Assembly: GCF_014202935.1 (NCBI RefSeq)
Contig: NZ_JACHHX010000004.1
Coordinates: 1-64,000 of the forward strand
Source: Rehaibacterium terrae
Lineage (GTDB): Bacteria; Pseudomonadota; Gammaproteobacteria; Xanthomonadales; Xanthomonadaceae
Direction of reading: 5' to 3'
DNA length: 64,000 bases
Shown here: piece after piece, positions 40,395 to 48,840 of the stretch
Numbering within the stretch: position 1 is the stretch's first letter
How the letters are laid out: each line of letters begins with the position of its first letter
Translations under genes and position numbers: made by a program
The notes under the pieces: generated by a model
Database searches by the model: none
What the model was told of the DNA's origin: nothing
The model's input: the letters and a program-made list of their open reading frames with translations, nothing else

Positions 40395-41252
40395 CTACCC
40401 GGGCAGCGGGATGAACTCGGTCTCGCCCGGGACCCGGTCGAAACGGCCCTCGCGCCAGTCCGCCTTGGCCCGCTCGATGCGCTCGCGCGAGCTGGAGACG
40501 AAGTTCCACCATACGAAGCGCGGGCCGTCCAGCGGCTCGCCGCCGCACAGCATCACCCGCGAGGGAGTGCGCGCGCGCAGGGTCGGTTCGCTGCCTTCGT
40601 CGAGCACGGTCAGGCATGTGTCGGGCAGCGGAAAGCCGTCCAGCTCCAGCTCGCCTTCGACCGGATACAGCGCGCGCTCGGCGTGCTCGGCGGGGATCGT
40701 AAGCGCGGCGCCGGCATCCAGGTCGATCGCGACGTACAAGGTGCCGCCGTAGACCCGCACCGGCGAGCGCTCGCCGAAGCCGTGGCCGGCCACCACGGTC
40801 ATGCGTGCCCCATCGCGCTCGATGCGTGGCAGCGTGGCGGCGCCGTGGTGATGGAAGGCCGGCGCGTCGTCCTCGTGCGCCTGCGGCAGGCCGACCCAGG
40901 TCTGCAGGCCGTGGATGCGATGTCCCTCGGCGCGTTGCCGGTCCGGCGTGCGCTCGGAGTGGACGATGCCGCGGCCGGCGGTCATCCAGTTGACGTCGCC
41001 GGGCGCGATCTCCTGCACGCAGCCCAGGCTGTCGCGGTGCATCAGCGCGCCGTCCCACAGGAAGGTGACGGTGGCCAGGCCGATGTGCGGATGCGGACGC
41101 ACGTCGATGCCTTCGCCGGGGCCGAAGACATGCGGGCCGATGTGGTCGAAGAACACGAACGGCCCGACGCTGCGCCGCTGCATGGCCGGCAGCGCGCGGC
41201 GCACGACCAGGCCACCGATGTCGTGGGTGCGGGGCCGGATGATCACGGGCAT
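40395..41252 (-). CDS. Pirin family protein
   Basis: 285 residues forming two cupin folds. The N-terminal metal site is in DVRPHPHIGLATVTFLWDG and NWMTAGRGIVHSE (His and Glu ligands), and the C-terminal pirin domain includes VMLCGGEPLDGPRFVWWNFV. Bacterial pirins include quercetin 2,3-dioxygenase and redox-sensing regulators; the exact role cannot be told. ATG 41252 follows AGGAG. Confidence 0.93.
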   Translation of the reverse strand: MPVIIRPRTHDIGGLVVRRALPAMQRRSVGPFVFFDHIGPHVFGPGEGIDVRPHPHIGLATVTFLWDGALMHRDSLGCVQEIAPGDVNWMTAGRGIVHSERTPDRQRAEGHRIHGLQTWVGLPQAHEDDAPAFHHHGAATLPRIERDGARMTVVAGHGFGERSPVRVYGGTLYVAIDLDAGAALTIPAEHAERALYPVEGELELDGFPLPDTCLTVLDEGSEPTLRARTPSRVMLCGGEPLDGPRFVWWNFVSSSRERIERAKADWREGRFDRVPGETEFIPLPG

Positions 41253-41400
41253 GGCGGTCTCCTGAGTGCGCGGGCGCCGCAAGCATGGCACCTCCGGCAC
41301 GGTGAGGCGATGCCATCGGTGCGACGTGGTGTTCCATGGCGTGACGGTGACAGAGCCCGCGCTCGCGCCGGCCGCGGGCAGGCAGGCGCCCCTTCCCGAC

Positions 41401-41706
41401 TCATCCAGGCACCAGGGCACGGGTGAGGAACAGCAGCGCGATCGCGGCCAGCATCAGGTAGCCGGGCCAGCGCCAGGGTCGGGCCAGCGCGACGTTGCCG
41501 AGCGCGAATGCGGTCGCGCCGAGGAAGAGCAGGGCGCCTGGCACGCGCCAGGCCGGCACCGGCAGCGGCGAGTGCGGGCCGGACATCCAGTACGCGCCGA
41601 ACAGCGCGAGCGCCGCGCCGGCCAGGCCGAGCAGCAGACGGATCAGCCGCCACGCGTCCATCGCGTGCCGCGCGGCGGGAGTGGGTTTGTCGTGGCGGCT
41701 GGGCAT
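41401..41706 (-). CDS. Small membrane protein of unknown function
   Basis: 101 residues with three predicted transmembrane segments (LIRLLLGLAGAALALFGAYW, VPGALLFLGATAFALGNVAL, WPGYLMLAAIALLFLTRALV) and a short basic N-terminus. ATG 41706 is preceded by GGGGAGG. I do not recognise a family. Located between pirin and a histidine phosphatase, same strand, 54 bp after the latter. Confidence 0.65.
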   Translation of the reverse strand: MPSRHDKPTPAARHAMDAWRLIRLLLGLAGAALALFGAYWMSGPHSPLPVPAWRVPGALLFLGATAFALGNVALARPWRWPGYLMLAAIALLFLTRALVPG

Positions 41707-41760
41707 GACGGCACCTCCCCCGCGAAGTGTGTGCCGGGCCGACGGGCGACGCAATCGTGC

Positions 41761-42255
41761 TCAGTAGCGCGCTTCGAGCACGCGCGGTTCGCCGTTCTCC
41801 GGCAGTGCGATCAGGTACAGGCGGTCGTATTCCGCGTCCCCGATCGGCGCCACCTCGCGCCGGCCGAGCAGCGCGACCAGGCCTGGCACGGTATTGCTGT
41901 GGCCGACGACCAGCACGGCCTCGCCGCGATGCCGCTGACCGATCGCAGCGGCCAGCGCGGCCCCGTCCGGCGCGTAGCCCTCGACGGCGATGCCGGCTGC
42001 CCGCGCAGCGGGCAGGGCGGTGTCGCGTGTGCGGCGGTAGTCGGTGGCGTAGACCGCGCCCAGCCGCAGGCCGGCGAGATGGCGCGCCAGCCGCTCGGCG
42101 CGCGCGACACCGGCTTCGGTCAGTGGCGGGTCATCGCCTTCGGCTGCCTTTTCGGCGTGACGCACCACGACCACCAGCGTGTCGACGGCCCGGGCCGGCG
42201 ACACGGCCAGCAGGATGGCGATCAGAAGGGCGATGGGAAGCGGCCGGCGAAGCAT
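41761..42255 (-). CDS. Secreted histidine phosphatase family protein
   Basis: 164 residues. Signal peptide MLRRPLPIALLIAILLAVSP ending ARA, then the histidine-phosphatase core: VVVVRHAEKAAEGDDPPLTE (catalytic RHG-type His in RHAEK) and VLVVGHSNTVPGLVALLG (second His). The export signal indicates a periplasmic phosphatase of the SixA/phosphoglycerate-mutase-like group. An alternative start 42 bp upstream exists. Confidence 0.88.
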   Translation of the reverse strand: MLRRPLPIALLIAILLAVSPARAVDTLVVVVRHAEKAAEGDDPPLTEAGVARAERLARHLAGLRLGAVYATDYRRTRDTALPAARAAGIAVEGYAPDGAALAAAIGQRHRGEAVLVVGHSNTVPGLVALLGRREVAPIGDAEYDRLYLIALPENGEPRVLEARY

Positions 42256-42340
42256 GGGCGATCCAGGGGTTGGCGATGGAACGGATTGGGGAGGCATGAG
42301 CGCGGACCGCGCCGGCAGCGCCGGCCCGGATGCGGCAGTG

Positions 42341-42505
42341 TCATTCGGCCACGGCCGCCTCGACCAGTGCCACCTCGTGGCGCGCGCAGTCGATCCGCGC
42401 GAAGCCGATGATGTCCTGGCCGAGCAGTCGCCCGAAACCGGCCCGGCGGAAGGCGTCATGGACCACGATGCGGTCGATGTAGAGAAGTGGCGCAGGTCAT
42501 GGGTC
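42341..42505 (-). pseudogene. GNAT acetyltransferase remnant with frameshift
   Basis: The minus strand encodes YIDRIVVHDAFRRAGFGRLL, then GQDIIGFARIDCARHEVALV and EAAVAE before a stop. This is the C-terminal half of a GNAT protein. Just upstream the preceding residues DLRHF are in another frame, as if one base had been lost (CACTTCTCTACATC for an expected CACTTCCTCTACATC), and the N-terminal half is missing. The fragment abuts the 3' end of the methyltransferase gene. Confidence 0.6.
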
Positions 42506-43151
42506 ACTCGTGGTCGTGGCGTCGCATCAGCACCACGTCCTTGGCCGGGATTTCGCAGTGCCAGCCGTGGCGCGCGGCGAGACGATGGAAGGTCGTCTCG
42601 CGATAGAAGGCGACGTGGGTGGGGTCGCGGCGGTAGTGCCAGCCGGCGAAGCGGGCGTCGTCGGTCTGGAAGCAGGTGAGGATGCCGAGCCAGCCGCCGG
42701 GGCGCAGCAATGTGCGCAGGCGGGCGAACTCCGCGGCGGGGTGGTGGAAGTGCTCGACGGCCTCGGTGCAGACGACGAAGTCGTAGTCGCGCTGCAACAC
42801 GGCGGCATCGGGGTGGAAGAAGGGGTCGTACAGCGCCATGTCGTGGCCGGCTTCGCGCAGCATGGCCGCCAGCGCCGGGCCGGGGCCGCAGCCGTAGTCG
42901 AGGCCCGCACTGGCCGGCGCCAGCCGCGGCAGCAGGAGGTCGAGCAGGCGGGCGAGGTGGCGGCGGTAGCCGGCATCGCCGGTCGCATTCTGGTGCCGCG
43001 CGTATTCGGCGCGCTCGGCGTCGGCGGATGGAAGCTGCGCTTGGTCGAGCAGGGTCGCCTCGCACAGCGGGCAGCGCCAGTAGTCGCGGCCGCCCACGGA
43101 CTGGAAGGGGAGCGGGTCGCCTTCTCCGCAGACACGGCAGACGACGCTCAT
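42504..43151 (-). CDS. Class I SAM-dependent methyltransferase with zinc-ribbon start
   Basis: 215 residues. The N-terminus has two Cys pairs (CRVCGEGD and CPLCEATLL) typical of a small zinc ribbon; the methyltransferase fold follows with SAM motif LDYGCGPGPALAAMLREAG and CTEAVEHFHHPAAEF. Similar proteins act on small or cell-envelope substrates, but the target is unknown. Start overlaps the GFA gene by 4 bp (ATGA). Confidence 0.88.
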   Translation of the reverse strand: MSVVCRVCGEGDPLPFQSVGGRDYWRCPLCEATLLDQAQLPSADAERAEYARHQNATGDAGYRRHLARLLDLLLPRLAPASAGLDYGCGPGPALAAMLREAGHDMALYDPFFHPDAAVLQRDYDFVVCTEAVEHFHHPAAEFARLRTLLRPGGWLGILTCFQTDDARFAGWHYRRDPTHVAFYRETTFHRLAARHGWHCEIPAKDVVLMRRHDHE

Positions 43152-43588
43152 GACCGGCCGTCCCGGGCGCTGTGCCAGTGGACGTCGGCGATCCACAGCT
43201 GCCGCCAGCGTGCCTGCTTTTCGTCGGCGGACAGCCGCTGCGGCGAGGCGGTGACGGCGGCCGGCAGCGAGGCTGCATCGTCGAGGCAGCGCGCGTTGAC
43301 CGCGGCGAAGCGGCCATCGGCCTCCTCCCGTTCGACCGCGACCAGTACGCCGCAATGCCGGCACAGCAGGAAGCGTGCGAGGTTGGCACCCTGGCGGTAA
43401 TCGCCGAGCGCGGCCTGGTCCTGCACGGTGATGTCCAGCCGCCCGTGCGGGTCGGAAACCCAGGCCGCGCCGTGGCGGGTGCAGAAGCCGCAGTCGCAGG
43501 CGCGCGGCTGCAATTGCGAGGGTGTCGATGCCGTGCGCAGGTCGATCCGCAGGTTGCCGCAGTGGCACTGGCCGTGGAGCGTGTTCAT
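43148..43588 (-). CDS. GFA/CENP-V domain protein
   Basis: 146 residues with the zinc-binding cysteines of the GFA family: QCHCGNLRIDL, CDCGFCTRHGAAW and LCRHCGVL. The family is named for glutathione-dependent formaldehyde-activating enzyme, but most members have unproven activity. Co-translated with the methyltransferase through a 4-bp overlap. Confidence 0.9.
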   Translation of the reverse strand: MNTLHGQCHCGNLRIDLRTASTPSQLQPRACDCGFCTRHGAAWVSDPHGRLDITVQDQAALGDYRQGANLARFLLCRHCGVLVAVEREEADGRFAAVNARCLDDAASLPAAVTASPQRLSADEKQARWRQLWIADVHWHSARDGRS

Positions 43589-43745
43589 CGCGGCGCTCGC
43601 GTGGGGCGGGCGTGCAGCATAGCGGGAGAGCGGGCTCCGGCGTGAGGGTGCACGGGAAAGCGAACGCGCCCTGCCGGCATGCGGCGGACCGGTCGCGGCT
43701 TCAGGCGTTCCGCGCCGATTTCCCCGGACAGCGGCGAGGGTTCGA

Positions 43746-43785
43746 AGCTTTTCCCGGTTCCCGGTTCCCGGTTCCCGGTTTCCGG
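43746..43785. repeat. 7-bp-period repeat, longest copy
   Basis: AGCTTTTCCCG heads four CCCGGTT units (43753-43780) and a TTTCCGG end. It lies 4 bp past the stop of the response-regulator gene on the minus strand. Best-preserved member of the heptamer family. Confidence 0.8.
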
Positions 43786-43788
43786 CTC

Positions 43789-45081
43789 TCAGCCCTCGCC
43801 CGTCACCACCCGGTTGCGCCCGCCGGCCTTGGCGAGGTAGAGCAGGCGGTCAGCGTCGGACAGCATCGCGTGCAGGCTCTCGCGCGGCGCCGGACAGACG
43901 CCGATGCTCACGGTCAGCGAGACCGTGGCGTCGCCGCAGGGGATGCGCAGGTCGGCGATGGCCCGTCGCAGCCGTTCGAAGCGGCGCATGGCGATGTCCA
44001 CCGGCATGTCCGGCGCCAGCATGCAGAACTCCTCGCCGCCGAAGCGCGCCACCAGGTCCTGCGAGGTGGCCGCCAGCGCAAGGGTTGCCGCGACTGCGCG
44101 CAGCACGGCGTCGCCGGTATCGTGGCCCCAGGTGTCGTTGATGTGCTTGAAGTGGTCGATGTCGAGCATTGCCACCGCCAGCGGTCGCCCGGCGGCCACC
44201 GCCTGGTCGAAGCGGCGACGGGCCTGCTCGAAGAAATGGCGACGGTTGGGCAGGCCGGTGAGGAAGTCCTTGGTGGCAAGATCCTGCAGCGTGCCGATCA
44301 GGTCGAGGTTGTCGGCGTTCTGCGAGATGCGGCAGAAGAATTCCTCGCGCGAGTACGGCTTGTGCAGGAAGTCGTTGGCGCCGTTCTTGAGGAACTGCGC
44401 CACCAGCGTGGCACGCTCGGAGGCGGAGACGCCGATGATCGCCAGCTTGTCGCGCGCATGGTGTTCGCGCACCCGGCGGGTGAATTCGATGCCGTCCATG
44501 CCGGGCATCTGGTAGTCGACCACCACCAGCCGGATTCCGCGATCGCTGGCGAGCAGGTCCAGCGCGGTGGCGCCGTCGCCGGCCTCGACCACGCGGAAAC
44601 CGTACATCGCAAGCAGCGCCGCGGTGTAACTGCGGGCGGTCAGCGAGTCGTCCACCACCAGCGCGGCGAGGCGGCGGTTGCGGTCGAGCCGCTGCACCAG
44701 CCAGACCAGATAGTCGATGTTTCCCGGCGCGCTCTTGAGCACGCAGTCGACCACCGAGCGGCCGAGAATGCGCTGGCGGATCGTCTCGTCGTAGACGCCG
44801 GACACCACCACGGTGGGCAGCCCGCGCGAGACGAAGGTGTCGATGATGGTCTGCTGGTCGGCGTCGGCCAGCACCAGCCCGGTGAGCACGAGGAAATAAC
44901 GGTTCTCGTCCATCAGCGCACGGCGAGCGTCGGCCAGGCTGGTGACGGCCGTGACCGGCAGTCCGAGCCGCTCGCGGATCGCCTCGGCCACCATTGCGGC
45001 GTAGGAAGGCGAGTTCTCCACCACCAGGACGGCGTCCAGTGCGTTTGACAGGGCGCTGGCGGTGGGGACGGTCGTGGACAA
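43789..45081 (-). CDS. Dual-receiver diguanylate cyclase
   Basis: A 430-residue response regulator with two receiver domains and a GGDEF domain. The second receiver is normal (LVVDDSLTARSY acidic pair, VVVDYQMPGMDG phospho-acceptor Asp, HKPY Lys). The first is degenerate: LVVENSPSY replaces the acidic pair and YFLVLTGLVL has Thr where the acceptor Asp should be. The cyclase domain has LTGLPNRRHFF and an intact GGEEF, but the RxxD inhibitory site is replaced (TSQD), so product feedback is probably lost. No sensor kinase is adjacent. The product should be c-di-GMP. Confidence 0.94.
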   Translation of the reverse strand: MSTTVPTASALSNALDAVLVVENSPSYAAMVAEAIRERLGLPVTAVTSLADARRALMDENRYFLVLTGLVLADADQQTIIDTFVSRGLPTVVVSGVYDETIRQRILGRSVVDCVLKSAPGNIDYLVWLVQRLDRNRRLAALVVDDSLTARSYTAALLAMYGFRVVEAGDGATALDLLASDRGIRLVVVDYQMPGMDGIEFTRRVREHHARDKLAIIGVSASERATLVAQFLKNGANDFLHKPYSREEFFCRISQNADNLDLIGTLQDLATKDFLTGLPNRRHFFEQARRRFDQAVAAGRPLAVAMLDIDHFKHINDTWGHDTGDAVLRAVAATLALAATSQDLVARFGGEEFCMLAPDMPVDIAMRRFERLRRAIADLRIPCGDATVSLTVSIGVCPAPRESLHAMLSDADRLLYLAKAGGRNRVVTGEG

Positions 45082-45582
45082 GGGCAGAGATCGATCCTGG
45101 TACGGGGCGGACGGCCCGGTCGGTCAAGCCCTGGGACGACGAGGGCCGGCATGGCGTGGGCCGGTGGTCCAGTGCCGGGCCGGTCTCGGCGACCGCGATG
45201 TGGCCCGGGCGGGGATGGTGCCGGGCGAAGCAGGCGAGCGCCGAGGCCGGGACGGCACCGGTACCGGGTTTATCGGCCGCCGGGCCGGAAGCTTGAGGGA
45301 ACCTCTGGTCGATTCAGAGGTTCCGCCGGCCAGGGATGGCCGGCTCGCGAATCAAGCACGCCAGTGCCCGATTCGTCGAAGCCGCGCCCGGACATGCGCC
45401 GGAGGCGGCGTGGGCTGGCAAGTCCAGGATGGACTTGTTCAGACCTTGCTTGGCGGGCCGACGGAAAACAGCCCGCTGCGGGCACCTTCCTGCTGGGGAG
45501 AAGGAGTCGAAGCCGCCGACGCTCCCGACCGATGCGCCGCACGGTCGCGGCGCGGGTGTGGCCGGCAGCCGCGTTCCGCGCC
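45082..45582. other. 500-bp spacer with inverted repeats
   Basis: No convincing gene. Perfect inverted repeats occur at 45298-45324 (GGAACCTCTG/CAGAGGTTCC, 7-base loop) and 45419-45437 (CAAGTCC/GGACTTG, 5-base loop). A 98-codon plus-strand ORF (45336-45632) overlaps the second and runs into the SDR gene on the other strand; it is probably not coding. The segment may be a dispersed noncoding element. Confidence 0.5.
45298..45324. repeat. Perfect 10-bp inverted repeat
   Basis: GGAACCTCTG and CAGAGGTTCC flank the 7-base loop GTCGATT. No T tract follows on either strand, which argues against a simple intrinsic terminator. Confidence 0.7.
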
Positions 45583-46323
45583 TCAGGCCGGGTCGGTGCG
45601 ACCGGCCGCGAAGTCGTCAATCGGCAGCGTGACGCCGGCGTGCCGGGCGCCGGCATCGATCCCGGCCAGCAGCTTGTCGGCGATGGCTTCCGGCGTGGCC
45701 AGCGCACCCTCCGCGTGCAGGGCCTGGAAGCGCGCCAGGTCGGGGAACTGCTCGGGCGTCGCTGCACGGATCGCCGCCTGCATGCCGGTATCGATCACGC
45801 CGGGGCTGATGTTGACCACATCGGCCGGGTGCGCCGCGACCTGCTGCTCCAGCGCCAGGCAGCGGCCGAAGTGCTCCAGCCCGGCCTTGGCCGCGCAGTA
45901 CAGGCTCCAGCCGTGGATGGGGCGGGTGGCCGCGCCGCTGGAGATGTTGAGCACGCGCTTGTCGGCGGGCACCTCGGCCAGGATGTCGAGGAAGACGCGG
46001 CTGAGCGCGATCGGCGCGGCCAGGTTGACCATCAGGTTGCGCTCGATGTCCGCCGTGTCGTAGCGGGTGCCGATCGGCGCCAGCACGCCGGCGTTGTTCA
46101 CCAGCACGTAGCGGCGCACCTGCGGGCCGACCTCCGCCCGCAGCAGCGGCGCGAGCTTGTCCGCCAGGCCGGCCGGTTGCGCCAGGTCGTGGACGATGTG
46201 CGTGCCCAGCGGCGAGGGCGAGCGCGAGATGCCGATCAGCCGGTCGCCGCGCGCCAGCACGGCGTGCGCCAGCGCGGCGCCGAGTCCGCGCGACACGCCG
46301 GAGATCACGAATACGCTGTGCAT
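45583..46323 (-). CDS. SDR family oxidoreductase
   Basis: 246-residue classical short-chain dehydrogenase: cofactor loop VFVISGVSRGLGAALAH, LVNNAGVLAPIG, catalytic Ser in LNISSGAATRP and Tyr/Lys in YCAAKAG. The overall pattern resembles sepiapterin- and benzil-reductase-like SDRs, probably NADP(H)-linked. ATG 46323 begins MHSVFVISG; an ATG 39 bp upstream is less likely. Substrate unknown. Confidence 0.9.
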   Translation of the reverse strand: MHSVFVISGVSRGLGAALAHAVLARGDRLIGISRSPSPLGTHIVHDLAQPAGLADKLAPLLRAEVGPQVRRYVLVNNAGVLAPIGTRYDTADIERNLMVNLAAPIALSRVFLDILAEVPADKRVLNISSGAATRPIHGWSLYCAAKAGLEHFGRCLALEQQVAAHPADVVNISPGVIDTGMQAAIRAATPEQFPDLARFQALHAEGALATPEAIADKLLAGIDAGARHAGVTLPIDDFAAGRTDPA

Positions 46324-46450
46324 GTCCTTCCCGAAGAACGCGGCGAGCGGCCGCGTCGCCATTGTAGGGAGAGGTGGCGCGGCTGGTGCCGTTCGTGACC
46401 GCCCCCCGGCCTGCTGCCGATTCCGAATCGCGGGAACACCGTGCGTCCGG

Positions 46451-46840
46451 CTACCGGTCGGTGGCGGCGAAGTTCAGTTCCACGCCGTTGCCGGCCGGGT
46501 CCTTGAGGAACAGCTGTACCTGCCCGGTCAGCGGCACTTCGTCCACTTCGTAGGCGATGCCGAGCTCGGCCAGGCGGCGCCGGTACACGTCCAGGCCGCG
46601 GCAGCGGAAGGCGGCGTGGTCGAAGGTGGTGGGCGTGTCGCCGGCGCGCGGCTCGTCGTCCGGCGCGATGGTCAGGTGCAGCACGTCGTGTTCGCCGGCG
46701 TACAGCCAATAGCCGCGGCTGCGGAAGGGCGGACGCGGCCCGACCCGCAGGCCGACCACCTCGCAGTAGAACGTGCGCAGCCGTTCGATCATGGCCTGTG
46801 GCGCGCGCAGGTTGTTGTGAGCGAAGCCGAGTACCGTCAT
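46451..46840 (-). CDS. VOC/glyoxalase family protein
   Basis: 129 residues with the paired beta-alpha-beta-beta-beta VOC fold: LRTFYCEVVGLRVGPRPPF, HDVLHLTIAPDDE, FDHAAFRCRG and FLKDPAGNGVELNFA (metal Glu near the end). Members include glyoxalases, ring-cleaving dioxygenases and fosfomycin-resistance enzymes. It lies next to a cupin and another VOC gene on the same strand. Confidence 0.85.
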   Translation of the reverse strand: MTVLGFAHNNLRAPQAMIERLRTFYCEVVGLRVGPRPPFRSRGYWLYAGEHDVLHLTIAPDDEPRAGDTPTTFDHAAFRCRGLDVYRRRLAELGIAYEVDEVPLTGQVQLFLKDPAGNGVELNFAATDR

Positions 46841-46872
46841 CCGTGCGGGCAGCGTGTGCGGGAACGGAAAGT

Positions 46873-47295
46873 CTAGCCGCCGGCCGTGCCCGGCGGATGC
46901 TCGGCGAACCACTGTGCGATCGCCGGCATGTGCTCCTCGAAGGTGCCCGGCGCGGTGAAGTTGAGCACGCCGGCACGGATCTCGCCGCGGTTCTCGAAGT
47001 CGTGCGTGGTGCCGCCCGGCACCAGCACGAACGAACCGGCCGGCGCATCGACCCAGCGGTCGCCGACCAGGAAGCTCATCGTGCCGGCGAGCACGTAGAA
47101 CACGTCGTCCTCGGGATGCGCATGCGCGCCGGGGCCCTGCGTGCGCGGCTCCAGCCACCATTCCGAGATCGAATAGCCGTGCGCGGTTTCCGCGCCGTCG
47201 GCCTTGAACACCGCGGCGATGCGGCCCATCGGATAGTGGCGGCCCTCGCCTGGGGCGAGGACGTAGGCCTGGCGTTGCGATGTCTGTCCGGGCAC
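46873..47295 (-). CDS. Cupin domain protein
   Basis: 140 residues with the conserved cupin motifs: GAHAHPEDDVFYVLAGTMSF (two His and Glu metal ligands) and PAGSFVLVPGGTTHDFEN (third His). Function is not predictable. It lies 32 bp upstream of a VOC gene and may form a short operon with it. Confidence 0.9.
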   Translation of the reverse strand: MPGQTSQRQAYVLAPGEGRHYPMGRIAAVFKADGAETAHGYSISEWWLEPRTQGPGAHAHPEDDVFYVLAGTMSFLVGDRWVDAPAGSFVLVPGGTTHDFENRGEIRAGVLNFTAPGTFEEHMPAIAQWFAEHPPGTAGG

Positions 47296-47334
47296 GGCGT
47301 CACCTCGGAGGCTGTGGGGCAGTGCGGTCGCGGC

Positions 47335-47721
47335 TCATTCCACGCGTGTGGCAATCCACCAGGTCGTGCCGCGGGCGTCGCGGAAGCCGCCGCGCTTGTC
47401 CTCGTCCTGCTTCTTCTCTGGCGCCTGCAATGGCGTGGCGCCGGCATCCAGCGCACGCCGATAGGTGGCATCGACGTCGCGCACGTACACATGCACGTGC
47501 GCCGGCACCGCCGGCCACTCGGGCACACAGTCGGCGATCATCAGCACGCTGTCGTCGATGCGGACTTCCGAATGCAGCAGACGGCCCTCGGCGTCGGGAA
47601 ACCGGCGCAGTTCGACCGCGTCGAAAACCTGCTTGAGGAAGTCGATGCTTGCCGCCGCCCCGTCGACGATGAGGTAGGGCGAGACGGCGCTGTAGCCGGC
47701 GGGCTTTTGCGGGATGCTCAT
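47335..47721 (-). CDS. VOC family protein, PhnB-like
   Basis: 128 residues: VSPYLIVDGAAASIDFLKQV at the N-terminus, HSEVRIDDSVLMIADCVPEW in the middle and GGFRDARGTTWWIATRVE at the end, which matches the PhnB-like subgroup of VOC proteins. A plausible small-molecule binding protein or isomerase; substrate unknown. Confidence 0.9.
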   Translation of the reverse strand: MSIPQKPAGYSAVSPYLIVDGAAASIDFLKQVFDAVELRRFPDAEGRLLHSEVRIDDSVLMIADCVPEWPAVPAHVHVYVRDVDATYRRALDAGATPLQAPEKKQDEDKRGGFRDARGTTWWIATRVE

Positions 47722-47795
47722 GGCGGCACCTGGGCATGGCGGGCAAGGAATGCGGGCGCAGGCGGCGCGATCCGCATGGCCCGTGACCCAGCCTA

Positions 47796-48239
47796 TCAGC
47801 GTGGCGATGCCATGTCGCCCGCCAGTTGCTCACGCAAGGCGGCGGCGTAGCGGTCGAGCGTGGCGCGCGGCGGGCGCGCCGGCGCGGACGGATACACGCG
47901 CAGCAACCCGTCGCCGAGCCGGCGTGGATGCACGTGGAAGTGCAGATGCGGCACTTCCTGGCGCGCCGCCTGGCCGATCGAGTGCCAGATGCTGATGCCT
48001 TCGTGCGGGAAGACTGCCGCCACTGCGCGCGTCACGCGGGAAAGTGTCTTCATCAGGGCCGCGCCGGTGGCATCGTCGAGTTCGCGCAGGTCGCGGCAAT
48101 GGCGGCGCGGAATCGCCAGCACATGCCCGGGATGGGCCTGGCGCAGATCGAGGAAGGCCAGCGTCAGCGCGTCCTCGTGCACCAGGCTGGCCGGCGCCTG
48201 GCCTGCGGCGATGGCGCAGAAGATGCAGCCGTCGTTCAT
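47796..48239 (-). CDS. HIT family protein
   Basis: 147 residues. CIFCAIAAGQAPASLVHED at the N-terminus (Cys pair for zinc) and the catalytic triad PHLHFHVHPR near residue 100. HIT proteins hydrolyse nucleoside phosphoramidates or dinucleotide polyphosphates; the exact substrate is unknown. Follows the sequence of small enzymes on the minus strand. Confidence 0.92.
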   Translation of the reverse strand: MNDGCIFCAIAAGQAPASLVHEDALTLAFLDLRQAHPGHVLAIPRRHCRDLRELDDATGAALMKTLSRVTRAVAAVFPHEGISIWHSIGQAARQEVPHLHFHVHPRRLGDGLLRVYPSAPARPPRATLDRYAAALREQLAGDMASPR

Positions 48240-48310
48240 CGCAGCGGCGGCGGTCCGGCCAGGTCGAGGCCTTGCACCGGACAGCAGATGTCCTGGAACG
48301 GGCGCAGCGA

Positions 48311-48751
48311 TCAGTCTCCTGCGGTCGGGGCCGGGGCCGGCGGCAGGACGAGGAATTCCAGGCTGGCGCCGACCTCGCGCGCCGCGTCCTGCAGTTCGAC
48401 GCTCGCCGGGATCGGGCTGACGACGACGATCTGGGTCTGGATGCGCATGCTCCTGCGGCTGCGCGCGAACACCTCCATCAGCACGCCGTGCAGCAGCTCT
48501 GCGTCTTCCGAGGCGACCACCCAGCGGGCGCGCTGCTTCTTGGCTGCGCCGAGGAAGGACGAGAGCTGGCGTACCGAGGCGGCACGATCGTCCGGTGTCA
48601 CCAGGAACAGCTCGAACGAGGTCGTGCCCGGCGGAAAGGCGGCGATCGCCACCCGGGTGATGCGCTCGAAGGTGGCTTGCGAGGCTTCGGCCCGTGCGCC
48701 AGTGCAGGCGAGCATCAACAGCGGAAACAGCAGCAGCGCGTAACGGTTCAT
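48311..48751 (-). CDS. Exported protein of unknown function
   Basis: 146 residues with a signal peptide (MNRYALLLFPLLMLACTGAR, likely cut after ARA). The mature part has the repeating alternation FELFLVTPDD, RWVVASEDAELLHGVL and TQIVVVSPIPASVEL, suggesting a small alpha/beta fold. I do not recognise a family. Lies just before the DUF6768 gene on the same strand. Confidence 0.7.
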   Translation of the reverse strand: MNRYALLLFPLLMLACTGARAEASQATFERITRVAIAAFPPGTTSFELFLVTPDDRAASVRQLSSFLGAAKKQRARWVVASEDAELLHGVLMEVFARSRRSMRIQTQIVVVSPIPASVELQDAAREVGASLEFLVLPPAPAPTAGD

Positions 48752-48840
48752 CTCTCCGGTCCCTTTCCGGTGCCGGCCGCGGCGGCGGCCATGGGCAAGA
48801 CGTTACCGGATCGGAGAGCGTGTGGAAAACTCATGAGCTT

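Noticed and set aside
37660-41337. 1225-codon minus-strand ORF
   Set aside because: It runs through rlmJ, a GNAT gene and pirin in the wrong frames; only its last 163 codons (Slp lipoprotein) are real.
45336-45632. 98-codon plus-strand ORF
   Set aside because: It spans an inverted repeat, has no ribosome binding site and overlaps the SDR gene on the other strand.
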